64,000 bases of DNA from AP-15 sp963772295 (GCA_963772295.1 CAVYWO010000020.1:372001-436000), one strand, 5' to 3'. Shown: positions 53,366 through 63,378, counted from the stretch's first letter. Translations and numbers: made by a program. Notes: generated by a model not told the origin, from the sequence alone.

Positions 53366-54265
53366 ATGCTCGAAACGCGACCGCCGCATCCGACCCTGGC
53401 CCTTGAGGTCTTGGGCCTCCGGCTTTGGGAGAAGCTGGACGACGCGACCGTCGCCGAGCTGTGCGATCTCTACGCGCAATACGGTGTGCTGGTGTTTCGC
53501 CGCCAGGCGCTGAGCGAGGCGGAACTCGCGGCGTTCTGCGCACTGTTCGGCACGCTGGAGCGCACGGTGCGCGGCGATTGGGCGTCGCCGACAAAGCCCG
53601 AGGTCACGGTCCTGTCCAATCTCAAGGACGGGCTCGGCCGGCCGATCGGCGGGTTGGGCGACGGCGAGTTGCAATGGCACTCCGACCAGTCCTACATGAT
53701 GAAGCCGGCGACCGGGACGGCGCTTTATGCCGTCGAACTGCCGTCCGCCGGCGGCGAAACCTTCTGGGTCGATTTGCGCGCCGCCTATGCCGGCCTGCCG
53801 CGCCAATTGCGGGCGGCAATCGCCGGCAAGCGCGGCATTTTCGATTACGCGAAGCGGCTCGCGGGGTATGGGCGCGAGGCGGACCGGCAAATTTCGGAGG
53901 AAGCGCGCCGCCAGACGCCGGCGGTGACGCATGCGCTCGTCCGCGCCCACCCCGAGACCGGCGACCGCTCGCTGTATCTCGATGCGACGACCACCATCGG
54001 CATCGCCTACATGGATACGACCTCGGGCCTCGCGCTCCTGGACGAGGTCTACGCGAGCGCTACCCGCGACGAATTCGTCTATGCGCACCGGTGGCAGGTC
54101 GGCGACTTGGTTTTATGGGACAACGGTTTCACGATGCACCGGCGCACGCCATTTGACGCGGGCGAGCGGCGCCTGATGAAACGGATGACGATGAACCTCG
54201 ACCGCCGCCGCCACGTCATGCCCGACGGCAAGCTTTCCCAGTCCGAAGTCGGAATGCCGATTTAG
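53366..54265 (+). CDS. TauD/TfdA-family Fe(II)/2-oxoglutarate dioxygenase
   Basis: 299 residues from ATG 53366. Iron ligands are His105 and Asp107 in QWHSDQSY, and the distal His is in GFTMHRRTPFD near residue 255. The 2-oxoglutarate-binding Arg follows in GERRLMKRM. The family hydroxylates taurine, 2,4-D and other small acids. The substrate cannot be inferred. It lies 233 bp after the isomerase gene, and no obvious operon link is seen. Confidence 0.87.
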   Translation: MLETRPPHPTLALEVLGLRLWEKLDDATVAELCDLYAQYGVLVFRRQALSEAELAAFCALFGTLERTVRGDWASPTKPEVTVLSNLKDGLGRPIGGLGDGELQWHSDQSYMMKPATGTALYAVELPSAGGETFWVDLRAAYAGLPRQLRAAIAGKRGIFDYAKRLAGYGREADRQISEEARRQTPAVTHALVRAHPETGDRSLYLDATTTIGIAYMDTTSGLALLDEVYASATRDEFVYAHRWQVGDLVLWDNGFTMHRRTPFDAGERRLMKRMTMNLDRRRHVMPDGKLSQSEVGMPI

Positions 54266-54400
54266 CCGATTGAACCGACGGCGCTTGGCGCTGGCTCTAC
54301 CGTTCGGTAGCAATCCAGGAAGGCGGCGACCTGGGCGGTCGATTCGGTTGGCTTCGCGAAAGCCGGCCAGCGACCGCAATGGCACTGTAGGGAGTGATCG

Positions 54401-56161
54401 ATGCCACAATACAGTCCCCCGCAATATCGCGTGCTCGTCGAGAAGAATGTCCCGATGACCGCTCGCGACGGCGTGACATTACGGGCCGACGTGTATCGCC
54501 CCGACGCACCGGGGCGCTTCCCGATCCTCCTGTCGCGCCTGCCCTATAACAAAGACTTGCGCCCGCGCCCGGGGGATATCGACTACTTTGTCGAGCGTGG
54601 CTACGGCGTGATCATGCAGGACACGCGCGGACGTTTTGCGTCCGAGGGCGAGGAATATTACGCCCTGATCTGGGAAATGTCCGATGGCTACGACGCGGTC
54701 GAATGGGCAGCCGGCCTCTCTTGGGCCGACGGCAATGTCGGCACGACGGGCCAGTCCTATCTTGGCGCCACACAATACCTGCTTGCGCCCGGTCGTCCGC
54801 CGCATCTGAAAGCGGCATTCCCGGTCTCCGCGGCGGCCGATTTCCAGCAATGCTGGGTGTACCACACGGGCGGCGCCTTCGAGTTCGGCTGGCAGGTGCC
54901 CTATGCGATCTTCATGGCCCGCGACTTGCTGGAGCGGCAGGGGCTGAACGCGCAACTGTTGGCGACGCTCGAACGCGACCTGATTCCGGCGCCGACGCCG
55001 TTTGCCCAACCGCTGTCCGAGGACGCTTATCGTCGACTGCCGCTGATGGCCTGGGGCGACCTCTTGCGCCCGGTGGCCCGCTATCTGACCGACTATTTGC
55101 GCCACCCCGAGGATGGCCCTTATTGGTGGGCCAGCAACCTCGAGCGGCAGCATGCCAACATCGACATACCGATGTACCATGTGACCTCATGGTACGACAT
55201 TTTCCTGCGCGGTGGGCTGACGCACTATTGTGGGCTGCGCCAGCACGCAATGACCCCCGAGGCGCGCGCCCAGCAGAAGCTCTTGGTAGGACCATGGGCC
55301 CACCGGTTTCCCTATACCGCTCCGTCGTCAGGCGATACCGGCGATATCGACTTCGGCGCCGATGCTCGTATTGAATTGCACGAGACGCAGCTGCGCTGGT
55401 TCGACCATTATCTCAAGGGCATCGATACGGGCATCCCCGACGAACCGCCGGTAAAGATCTTTGTAATGGCGGAGAATGTCTGGCGAGAGGAGCAGGAATG
55501 GCCGCTCGCGCGAACCCGCTATACCCCGTACTATCTCCGGAGCGAGGGACAGGCCAACAGCCTCCATGGCGACGGCCGATTGGAATTGGTCGGACCCGCG
55601 GATGAACCCCCGGATCGCTTCGTCTACGACCCGGACGACCCGGTGCCGACGTGTGGGGGCAATACCTTGATCATTCCGATGGGCGTGCAAGACCAGCGCC
55701 GGGTGGAAACGCGGCAGGACGTGTTGGTCTATACGAGCACCCCAGTGCCCGCACCGCTGGAGGTGACGGGTCCCCTGGTCGTGAAACTGTTTGCCTCGAG
55801 TAGCGCCGTCGACACGGATTTTACCGCCAAGCTGGTGGATGTCCGGCCGGATGGCTATGCGCAAAACTTGGCCGACGGCATTTTACGTACACGCTATCGC
55901 GCCTCGCGCATGCGAGCGGCGTTGCTGACACCGGACGAGGTCTACGAATTGACGATCGACCTGTGGGCCACGAGCCATGTGTTCTTGCCCGGGCATCGCG
56001 TGCGCCTGGAGATTTCCTCCAGCAACTTCCCACGCTTCGACCGCAATTTGAACACTGGTGAGGACCAAGCCACGGGCAGCCGCCGGCAGGTGGCGGCGCA
56101 GGCGATTTTTCACGACCGGCGCTACCCGTCTCACCTATTGCTGCCGCTGATCCCCCGGTAG
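54401..56161 (+). CDS. CocE/NonD-family hydrolase
   Basis: 586 residues. The alpha/beta-hydrolase core starts MTARDGVTLRADVYRPD, with the oxyanion region RLPYNKD and the nucleophile elbow GTTGQSYLGATQ (Ser119). The remaining fold includes HVTSWYDIFLRG and the C-terminal jelly-roll domain (PAPLEVTGPLVVKLFASSSA, HRVRLEISSSNFPRFDRN). Relatives hydrolyse esters such as cocaine or act as X-Pro peptidases. No signal peptide is visible. The substrate is unknown. Confidence 0.87.
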   Translation: MPQYSPPQYRVLVEKNVPMTARDGVTLRADVYRPDAPGRFPILLSRLPYNKDLRPRPGDIDYFVERGYGVIMQDTRGRFASEGEEYYALIWEMSDGYDAVEWAAGLSWADGNVGTTGQSYLGATQYLLAPGRPPHLKAAFPVSAAADFQQCWVYHTGGAFEFGWQVPYAIFMARDLLERQGLNAQLLATLERDLIPAPTPFAQPLSEDAYRRLPLMAWGDLLRPVARYLTDYLRHPEDGPYWWASNLERQHANIDIPMYHVTSWYDIFLRGGLTHYCGLRQHAMTPEARAQQKLLVGPWAHRFPYTAPSSGDTGDIDFGADARIELHETQLRWFDHYLKGIDTGIPDEPPVKIFVMAENVWREEQEWPLARTRYTPYYLRSEGQANSLHGDGRLELVGPADEPPDRFVYDPDDPVPTCGGNTLIIPMGVQDQRRVETRQDVLVYTSTPVPAPLEVTGPLVVKLFASSSAVDTDFTAKLVDVRPDGYAQNLADGILRTRYRASRMRAALLTPDEVYELTIDLWATSHVFLPGHRVRLEISSSNFPRFDRNLNTGEDQATGSRRQVAAQAIFHDRRYPSHLLLPLIPR

Positions 56162-56175
56162 ATGAATCTTCGGGA

Positions 56176-57540
56176 TCAGCCCTTCGACCCGGCGGGCACG
56201 GTCAGCCGCATCAATCGGGTCGGATCGGCCTCGCCCTCGATGCCCCGCACCGCCGCGATCAGGCCGGCAGCGTCGACAAACGGGGCGCCGTAGGCGGCCA
56301 GCTCGCGCACCTTGCTGTCGAGCTCGGGGTCGCTCATCGGCCGGCCCGGCGTGCCGCGGCCGTGCCGGATATGCTGGCTCAGCTCCGTCCCGTGGGCGAG
56401 GTGCAGCGTCACGGTCGCCGACTCGACCGGCGCCGCCGGGTCTTCCTCGAAGACAACCCTTGCGCGCAGCACGCGCACCGCCGCGTCGGCGACGCAATCG
56501 TCCTCGTATTGCGCGAGCCCGGCGGCGCCAAAGAGGAACGCTGCGGCGACGCTGTGCTGCAGGCTGACCTTGGCGTCGCGGCCGGTCTCGACATTCGGCC
56601 GGTCGGTGCGCTCGCGCACCAGCGGGTGGCCGCGGACGACGACGCGGTCGATCGCGTCCGGCGTCGGCGCGTGACGGGCCCGCAGTTCGAGACAGGCGTC
56701 GATTACCGGGAACAGCACGACCCCGCACGGATAGGGCTTGTAGGCGATGTCCAGCATCTCCCAGCGTTCGCCGATGCCGTCGGCGATACGTGCGAGATCG
56801 GCCGAGTCGCTGGTCACCGCCGCGAACCCGTAGCGCCCTTCGATCGGCCGCTCGGGTCCGCTGAACCCGCCCCCGGCGAACAGCGCCGCGGCCAGCCCGT
56901 TCTTCGCGGCGTTGCCGACCCCGAGGCTTTTCGCCATGCTGCCAATGCTTTCGACGAGGCTCGCGGATTGGGTTGCGGCATGGCCGAGGGCCCAGGCCGT
57001 GCGCCGCGCGTCGAGCCCGATCAGGCGGGCGCAGGCGGCCGCCGCCCCGAAAATCCCGCAGGTCGCGGTGATGTGCCAGCCGCGCCGGTAATGCGTCGGC
57101 ATCACGCCGAGCCCGACCCGGCACGAGATCTCGACCCCGACAATAAACCCGTGCAGCAGTTCGCGGCCGGACACCGGACGCAGCGCGGCAAGGGCGAACA
57201 GGCCCGGCGCCACCGGCGCCGCCGGGTGCATCACCGTTCCGAGGTGCGTGTCGTCGTATTCGAGGACATTGGCGCTGACCGCGTTGAGGAAAGCGGCATT
57301 AAGTGCGTCGGGCCGCTCGCCGCGCCCGATCACGATCCCCTGCGGCGGCCCGAAGAACGGCGTCAGCACCTTGACCGCGATGCCCATTGCCTCGTCGTGC
57401 GCGCCGCCGAGCGCACAGCCGACAAAGTTCAGCAGCCCGCGCACGCCCTCGCACCGCACCTCCGGCGGGATGGCTTCCCATTGCGAGCCGGCGACGAATT
57501 GCGCCAGCCGGTTCGTGACAGGCGATTGGTCGCCGGTCAT
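56176..57540 (-). CDS. MmgE/PrpD family protein
   Basis: 454 residues with the family motifs NVLEYDDTHLGTVMHPAAPV and YKPYPCGVVLFPVIDACLEL, full length and unbroken. It is clearly diverged from the 48660 copy. It starts 10 bp after the SDR gene stop on the same strand and the pair is probably co-transcribed. Its 3' end converges on the hydrolase gene with a 14-bp gap. The substrate is unknown; a dehydratase or decarboxylase acting on a tricarboxylate-like acid is the family default. Confidence 0.87.
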   Translation of the reverse strand: MTGDQSPVTNRLAQFVAGSQWEAIPPEVRCEGVRGLLNFVGCALGGAHDEAMGIAVKVLTPFFGPPQGIVIGRGERPDALNAAFLNAVSANVLEYDDTHLGTVMHPAAPVAPGLFALAALRPVSGRELLHGFIVGVEISCRVGLGVMPTHYRRGWHITATCGIFGAAAACARLIGLDARRTAWALGHAATQSASLVESIGSMAKSLGVGNAAKNGLAAALFAGGGFSGPERPIEGRYGFAAVTSDSADLARIADGIGERWEMLDIAYKPYPCGVVLFPVIDACLELRARHAPTPDAIDRVVVRGHPLVRERTDRPNVETGRDAKVSLQHSVAAAFLFGAAGLAQYEDDCVADAAVRVLRARVVFEEDPAAPVESATVTLHLAHGTELSQHIRHGRGTPGRPMSDPELDSKVRELAAYGAPFVDAAGLIAAVRGIEGEADPTRLMRLTVPAGSKG

Positions 57541-57550
57541 TGGCGCCGCC

Positions 57551-58303
57551 TCAGATCGCCAGATAGCCGCCGTCCACTGTTACCGTGCTGCCGGTTACCC
57601 AGCGTGACTCGTCGGAGGCAAGAAACAGCACCGCCCCGACGAGATCGTCGGGCTGGCCGAGCCGGCCGAGCGGGATCATCGCCTCTGTCGCACGCCGTGC
57701 TTCGGGGTCGGTATAGCTCGCGCGCGTCAGCCCGGTCAGCGTTGGGCCGGGCGCGATCGCGTTGACGCGGATGCCGTGCGCCGCCAAATCGACCGCCATC
57801 GCCTGCGTCAGCGAGCGCGCGCCGCCCTTCGAGGCGACATAGGCGGCGCGCTCGGGCCGCGCCACCTCGGCGAGCTGCGAGGTCACGTTGATGATGCTGC
57901 CGCCGCCCTGCTTGGCCATTTGCCGCGCCGCCGCCTGTCCGACGTGAAACATGCCGGTCAGGTTGACCGCGATGATGCGGTCCCAAGTCTCGGCATCGAC
58001 CTCCAAGAAATTGAGCCGGTGGCTGATCCCGGCCGATTCGAGCACGATATCGAGCCGGCCGAACTCGCGCACGACGGCGGCAACGGCCGCATCGACCGCC
58101 ACACGGTCGCGCACCTCGAGAGCCGACGCGGCTGCCCGCCCGCCGGCAACACCAATCCGAGCAGCGGTGGCCTCGGCCGCCGCGCCGTCGCGGTCGGTGC
58201 AGAACACCGCCGCGCCCTCGCGTGCCAGCGCCTCGGCCCCGGCGCCTCCGATGCCGCCTCCCGCGCCCGCAACCAGCGCCACTTTGCCCGCGACCCGCCC
58301 CAT
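57551..58303 (-). CDS. Classical SDR oxidoreductase
   Basis: 250 residues. Cofactor loop VAGAGGGIGGAGAEALA, then ESAGIS (NNAG-equivalent), SIINVTSQLAE with the catalytic Ser, AAYVASKGGARSL with YxxxK and the ending GSTVTVDGGYLAI. All catalytic residues are present. It precedes the mmgE gene by 10 bp. The substrate is unknown, probably a hydroxyacyl or alcohol intermediate. Confidence 0.88.
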   Translation of the reverse strand: MGRVAGKVALVAGAGGGIGGAGAEALAREGAAVFCTDRDGAAAEATAARIGVAGGRAAASALEVRDRVAVDAAVAAVVREFGRLDIVLESAGISHRLNFLEVDAETWDRIIAVNLTGMFHVGQAAARQMAKQGGGSIINVTSQLAEVARPERAAYVASKGGARSLTQAMAVDLAAHGIRVNAIAPGPTLTGLTRASYTDPEARRATEAMIPLGRLGQPDDLVGAVLFLASDESRWVTGSTVTVDGGYLAI

Positions 58304-58334
58304 GCCGCCCTCCTCTCATGCCGTCCTCGCGTTT

Positions 58335-58672
58335 CTACCATGAGCCCCGGAAGCTGGCGCGACACGCGGCGCCGGAGAGCTTGGCTCTGCAAGCGGGGAC
58401 GGTCAGCCTCGCCACGTCAAAGCGGTACACGCGGGCGGTGTTGCCGCCGGCGATCCCCGGATCGCGGTGCGGGGCAGGCTTGGCCTGTTCGTCCTGCGGC
58501 ACCCCGGCCAGAATCTGCTGCGATCGGGGAAACGTCGACTCGCTGTGCGGATAGTCCGAGCCCCACATCATGTTGTCGACGCCGATGACGTCGCGCAGGC
58601 GAATGCCGATGGCGTCCTCCTGGAAGCTTAAGACGACGTTGCGGCGGAAGAAGTCGCTCGGGGTGACTGCTC
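58335..58672 (-). pseudogene. C-terminal amidohydrolase fragment
   Basis: The minus strand reads FFRRNVVLSFQ, IGIRLRDVIGVDNMMWGSDY, PHSESTFPRSQQILAGVPQD and later GNTARVYRFDV. This is the end of a PF04909-type amidohydrolase with the GSDYPHSE metal-site motif. The N-terminal 250 or more residues are missing. Its first 142 bp are nearly identical to 60981-61122. Confidence 0.75.
58521..58662 (-). repeat. 142-bp duplicated amidohydrolase segment, copy A
   Basis: Ungapped match to 60981-61122 (offset 2460) with about five differences. The two copies flank the nitronate monooxygenase and aldolase genes. Confidence 0.8.
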
Positions 58673-58673
58673 C

Positions 58674-59642
58674 TCAGACGAACCGGCGAGCCAGCGCCGT
58701 TTCCGCCTCCTTTACGACCCGTTCGACGATGGCCGCAGCCGGCTCGATGGCGCGGACTAAGTCGATCGCCTCGCCGGTATGGATATGCGCGATGTCGTAG
58801 TCGCCGGCTGCGGCGGCTGCGAAATAGCGGGAAAATTCTCGGTCCTGTGCTGCGATTAACTCCGCCTCGCGACCATGCCAGGAGTTGGTAAATTGGTTGC
58901 GCAGCACTCGGCCATTGATTCCGGCGGGAAAATCCCAGGCGCGCGCAAGATCGAAAACACTCGTGCGTAAGGTATCGTCGCCACCGGCTTCGACGATGCG
59001 CGTCTTGGCAATCTCGGGGGCAAGCGACTCTTCGCTGACGTAGAAGCGCGATCCCATCAGCACCCCGTCGGCGCCGAGCATTAACGCAGCGGCCAGGCGC
59101 CGTCCGTCAGCTACGCCCCCGGCTGCGACAAGCGCCGCACTGAGGCCTGAAGCGGATATCATATCGGCGACCGCCGGAATAAGAGGCAAGGTGGCGCGGC
59201 GGCCGCCGTGACCCCCAGCCTCGGTCCCCTGCGCGACGATAACGTCGGCACCCTCAGCAAGGACAACGCGGGCCTGCCCCAGGCTGTGGACCTGGCAGAT
59301 TACGAGCGCATCGCGTGCCTTGATCCGCGGAATGAACGGCGTCGCATCACCAAAGGACAGCATCACCGCGGGCGGCGAATGCCCGAGCGCGAGGTCCAAG
59401 ACTTCGGGGTGTCTCTCGAGTGCCCAGGTGATGAAGCCACAGCCGACGCGCTGGTTGCCGGCTGCGACGAACTCGCGCGCAAGCCATGCGGGATCGTCGG
59501 CAAGGCTGCCGCCGATAAGTCCGAACCCCCCGGCGTCGCCGACGGCAGCCGCGAGTGCTCCACCCGCCGCATTGCCCATAGGCGCCAGCAATACCGGGTG
59601 CCGGATACCGAGCAGCTCGGTCAGTTTCGTCCGTAATGTCAT
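58674..59642 (-). CDS. Nitronate monooxygenase-family flavoprotein
   Basis: 322 residues from ATG 59642 (MTLRTKLTELLGIRHPVLLA); an upstream GTG/ATG at 59675 adds 11. It has the FMN TIM-barrel features LAPMGNAAGGALAAAV, GCGFITWAL, IVAQGTEAGGHGG (the phosphate-binding and catalytic-loop region) and AAGGVADGRRLAAALMLGAD with GVLMGSRF. The family oxidises alkyl nitronates, though many homologues act on other substrates. It lies 2 bp downstream of the amidohydrolase fragment boundary. Confidence 0.87.
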   Translation of the reverse strand: MTLRTKLTELLGIRHPVLLAPMGNAAGGALAAAVGDAGGFGLIGGSLADDPAWLAREFVAAGNQRVGCGFITWALERHPEVLDLALGHSPPAVMLSFGDATPFIPRIKARDALVICQVHSLGQARVVLAEGADVIVAQGTEAGGHGGRRATLPLIPAVADMISASGLSAALVAAGGVADGRRLAAALMLGADGVLMGSRFYVSEESLAPEIAKTRIVEAGGDDTLRTSVFDLARAWDFPAGINGRVLRNQFTNSWHGREAELIAAQDREFSRYFAAAAAGDYDIAHIHTGEAIDLVRAIEPAAAIVERVVKEAETALARRFV

Positions 59643-59898
59643 ATTCGCCTCCGCACCGCGGTCGGCATCGGCCACAGCAGAATGTCACCGTCCAGGCCCT
59701 ATAACAGAGATTTTCTATCTCCGACCGATTTGGCGAAAGGCCGGTCCCGGCGCATAGAGGCCGTTGCCCATTCGGCGCTTTGCCTCTCATCTTGGAGGAC
59801 TCGCTTCTTCGGGTGCAGAGTTCGACCGCTACCAAAGGGCCAAACACCGACAGGATGGGACGATCGGATCGCAGTCGCCGCACACATGAGGACATACG

Positions 59899-60612
59899 AT
59901 GAAGCAACCCAACCGGATCAAAACCGCCATGCGTGCCGGACGCAAGGCGTACGGCTACAACCTTTCCTTCCCATCCCCATGGGTGATCGACATTCTGGGG
60001 AAGCTCGACTTCGATTTCGTCTTCATCGATGGCGAGCATGGACCGTTCGGCCTGGACCAGCTTGAGGACCTCTGCAGGACCGCCGAACGCCATAACCTGA
60101 CAACGATCGCCAGGGTGCCGGACATCGGCTCGTCAACCATCCTGCGCTATCTCGATCGTGGGATTATGGGCATATCGGGCCCACACATCGCCACCGAGGT
60201 GGACACCCGCCAACTCGTGCGAGCGTGCTACTTCGGTCCGCTTGGCGAGCGATCATTCGGGGCAAATCGGGGCACCGACTACAATGCCGGGATTACAGAC
60301 AAGGCGGCGTACTACCGTGAGGCAAACGAACAGATGCTGGTATGCGCTTTGCTGGAAGATGTCGCCGTGCTGGACAACCTCGACGCCATTCTGTCGGTGC
60401 CGGGCATCGACCTGTACAGCATTGGCCCAAACGATTTTGCCCAAAGTCTCGGCCATCCCGGCCAGCCCGACCATCCGGAAGTTGTCAAGACAATGCAGGA
60501 AATCACACGTCGCATCCGACAGGCTGGGCGCACGATGCAAGTCGACGTGATGCAAGGGGCGTGGGTCAGCGATATGCTGCTCGATGCGGGTCGTCGTATT
60601 CTATCATCGTAG
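59899..60612 (+). CDS. HpcH/HpaI-family aldolase, slightly short
   Basis: 237 residues. DFVFIDGEHGPFGLDQLEDL carries the catalytic acid/base His47 and Glu46, TIARVPDIGSSTILRYLDRG follows, and the metal-binding glutamate is expected in LLEDVAVLDNLDAIL. IDLYSIGPNDFAQSLGHPG completes the barrel motif. Relatives cleave 4-hydroxy-2-oxo acids to pyruvate plus an aldehyde. The C-terminus ends about 15-25 residues earlier than typical members, so activity or oligomerisation may be affected. Confidence 0.82.
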   Translation: MKQPNRIKTAMRAGRKAYGYNLSFPSPWVIDILGKLDFDFVFIDGEHGPFGLDQLEDLCRTAERHNLTTIARVPDIGSSTILRYLDRGIMGISGPHIATEVDTRQLVRACYFGPLGERSFGANRGTDYNAGITDKAAYYREANEQMLVCALLEDVAVLDNLDAILSVPGIDLYSIGPNDFAQSLGHPGQPDHPEVVKTMQEITRRIRQAGRTMQVDVMQGAWVSDMLLDAGRRILSS

Positions 60613-60788
60613 CGTGGGTGGACACTGCAGTTCGATCCGATATCGCTTGCAAACGCGCCGCGACGGGCTTGCGGCAGCCTACGCGACCGACGATGCTATG
60701 CGGGCGCTTGCGCGAGGTTTCGAGCCGGATGGCGCCATGGCGCCGATGCTGGCTAGCCCCGTCCGCACGGCGCCGAGATCCAGATGCT

Positions 60789-61869
60789 TCACGTGCGCCA
60801 TGCGGAATTTCGTGGCGGCGGCCTCGGGGATGACGCCCAGCGCGGCCTGCGCCCGGCCAGGGCCGCCTCCACGTCGAGCCAGAACCGGAAGCGCGCGGCC
60901 TGTGTCAACAGCGCGGGCACGCCGAGCTCGTTGATCTGCAGAGAGGTTGGCTCTTCAAGCATCTCCGCCAGGATCCTCCGCGATCGGGGAAACCTCGACT
61001 CGCTGTGCGGATAGTCCGAGCCCCACATCATGTTGTCGACGCCGATGACGTCGCGCAGGCGAATGCCGATGGCGTCCTTCTGGAAGCTCAGCACGACGTT
61101 GCGGCGGAAGAAGTCGCTCGGGAGCATGCCGTCCCCCGCCTTCGCGAGGGCAGGCCCTTGAACCGGTAAATCGCCTCGCCGTGACGCTCGCGGTACGTGT
61201 AGTCCATGGTCGAGAGCCGACAGCGCCGGATAGAACGCCTTCGTCGCGCGGCTGCTGGCGTCGCGCAGCGTCCTGTCGCCGGCCCCGCGGATCCTGCCCT
61301 GCCGTCGCGTCGCGGTGTGCAGGCTCAGCGGCATGTCGAGCGCCGCGGCGGTGGCCCAGAACGGCTCGTATTCGGATTGGTCGTAGCGCCCGTGCTCGAG
61401 CGGATATTCGGTGATCATCGCGCCGGCGAGGCCCAGGCGAGCGGCGCGCTCCAGCTCCTTGACCCCGTCCTGGACATCGTCGAGGTTGATCATCGCGATG
61501 CCCTTCAATCAGGCGGGAACCGTGCGGCAGCCCCCGGACGGCCGCCCTGCGGGCGTTCCGGGGGTCGGCGAGCCAGTCGTTGTAGGCGCGAAAGACGGCG
61601 GACATCAGCGGCGTGTCCGCCACCTTGAAGTAAAAGAGCCCTTGCGAGAGATCGAGGACTTCACCGGCCACCCCATCGAGCGCCATGTCCTTGAGGTGTT
61701 GCTCGGGGTCGTACCCCCCGCGGTGCACGTCTTCGAAGCGCCCCTGGGCGGAGATCGTCTCGGGGGCCTCCAACCGCGCGCCGGCGTTCGAGATCAGGCC
61801 GATCCCGGTGAGGATCTGATCCGCCTCGACCACGATCTGGTCGGCGCCGTCGACCCGCTCCAACGGTGA
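60789..61869 (-). pseudogene. Amidohydrolase (PF04909-type), several frameshifts
   Basis: In order on the minus strand are ISAQGRFEDVHRGGYDPEQH and LFYFKVADTPLMSAVFRAYN with DWLADPRN. A frame change near 61540 leads to INLDDVQDGVKELERAARLG, EYEPFWATAAALDMPLSLHT and GIRLRDVIGVDNMMWGSDYP. Another change near 61180 interrupts the middle. The N-terminal metal motif (HxH) is missing. It retains the GSDYPHSE site near the end. It is inactive as written and may be the parent of the 58335 fragment. Confidence 0.72.
60981..61122 (-). repeat. 142-bp duplicated amidohydrolase segment, copy B
   Basis: Second copy of the 58521-58662 sequence, in the same orientation, inside the amidohydrolase pseudogene. 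Confidence 0.8.
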
Positions 61870-62109
61870 CAGCCCGATCGAAGTTCTCAGAAATGACCGT
61901 TTGCGAGAAGCCCCAGCCTCTCAGAACCGACGGTTTAACGAACTGTCCGATGATGAAGCGGGTCGAGGATCGCGAAGGTTCTGCTGCCGTTTGCTGAGCG
62001 CCGCCGCGACTGTTCCGCAGCGTTCCCAGAGCAAGACGGCGGCTGGGATACGGTCCTTATCAGAGGCACCATCAACATTTCATTCATTGGAGCGCGAAAG
62101 GCCGCCCTC

Positions 62110-63378
62110 ATGAATACGAAAGAGACAACTTCTTCCGATCCTGGATTGGCACGTCTTCCCGGCCTGCTCCCGGAATTGGAAGCGCTTTACACCGACCTGC
62201 ACGCCCATCCCGAGCTGTCGATGCAGGAGACCCGGACAGCCGGATTGGCAGCGGAGCGGCTGCGCGCCGCCGGTTACGACGTGACGACGGCGATCGGGAA
62301 GACCGGCGTCGTCGGGCTCTTGCGCAACGGCGCAGGGGCGACTGTCATGCTGCGCGCCGACATGGATGCGTTGCCGGTCGAGGAGGCGACCGGTCTGCCC
62401 TATGCCAGCAAGGTCAGAGCCACGGACCGCGACGGGAAGACGGTGCCGGTCATGCATGCCTGCGGTCACGACATGCATGTCGCCTGGCTCGTCGGCGCGA
62501 CGACGCTCTTCGCGCAAGCCCGCGACACCTGGCGAGGGACGCTGATGGCGGTGTTCCAACCGGCGGAGGAGACCGCGGAAGGCGCCCAGGCGATGATCGA
62601 TGACGGGCTCTTCGACCGCTTCCCCAAGCCCGATGTGGTGCTTGGCCAGCACGTGATGGTCGGACCGGCCGGGGCCATCGGCGGGCGCGCCGGAGCTATC
62701 ACCTCGGCGGCCGACAGCCTGCAGATCCGCTTGTTCGGGCGCGGCGCGCATGGATCGATGCCGCAGGCCAGCATCGATCCGGTGGTGATGGCGGCGGCGA
62801 CTGTCATGCGCCTGCAAACCATCGTTTCCCGCGAACTCGCCGCCGCGGAGGCCGCCGTGGTCACGATCGGCTCATTGCAGGCCGGCACCAAGGAGAACGT
62901 CATTCCCGAGGAAGCCGTCATCAAGCTCAACGTGCGCAGCTTTGACGAGGGGGTGCGCCGGCGCGTACTCGCCGCGATCGAACGGATCGTCAACGCCGAG
63001 GCCGCGGCCTCGGGCGCCCCCCGGCCGCCGGAGATCACGCCGCTCGACCGCTATCCCCTCGTGGTCAACGATCCCGCGGCGAGCAAGCGCGTCGCCGACG
63101 CGTTCCGCCGGCACTTTTCCGCCCACCGCGTGCGCGAGACCGGACCGGCGCCGGCCAGTGAGGATTTCGGATCGTTCGGCGCGGAATGGCACGCGCCGAA
63201 CGTGTTCTGGTTCGTCGGCGGCACCGACCCCGACCGCTACACGAAAGCTAAGCAGGCAGGTCGGCTTAACGAGATCCCGACCAACCACAATCCGCGCTTT
63301 GCGCCGGTTATCCATCCGACCTTGCAGACCGGCGTCGAGGCTTTGATCGTCGCGGCGCGCGCCTGGCTGGCGCCATAG
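62110..63378 (+). CDS. M20-family amidohydrolase
   Basis: 422 residues. M20D motifs are LHAHPELSMQE, MLRADMDALPVEE, and HACGHDMHVAWLVG with metal-binding His120 and His123. FQPAEETAEGAQAM has catalytic Glu153 and metal Glu154, GRGAHGSMPQ follows in the dimerisation domain, and GPAPASEDFGSF carries the last acidic ligand. This group hydrolyses N-acyl amino acids or related amides, such as hippurate and indole-acetyl conjugates. It stands alone between the amidohydrolase remnant and the channel gene. No signal peptide is seen. Confidence 0.9.
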   Translation: MNTKETTSSDPGLARLPGLLPELEALYTDLHAHPELSMQETRTAGLAAERLRAAGYDVTTAIGKTGVVGLLRNGAGATVMLRADMDALPVEEATGLPYASKVRATDRDGKTVPVMHACGHDMHVAWLVGATTLFAQARDTWRGTLMAVFQPAEETAEGAQAMIDDGLFDRFPKPDVVLGQHVMVGPAGAIGGRAGAITSAADSLQIRLFGRGAHGSMPQASIDPVVMAAATVMRLQTIVSRELAAAEAAVVTIGSLQAGTKENVIPEEAVIKLNVRSFDEGVRRRVLAAIERIVNAEAAASGAPRPPEITPLDRYPLVVNDPAASKRVADAFRRHFSAHRVRETGPAPASEDFGSFGAEWHAPNVFWFVGGTDPDRYTKAKQAGRLNEIPTNHNPRFAPVIHPTLQTGVEALIVAARAWLAP

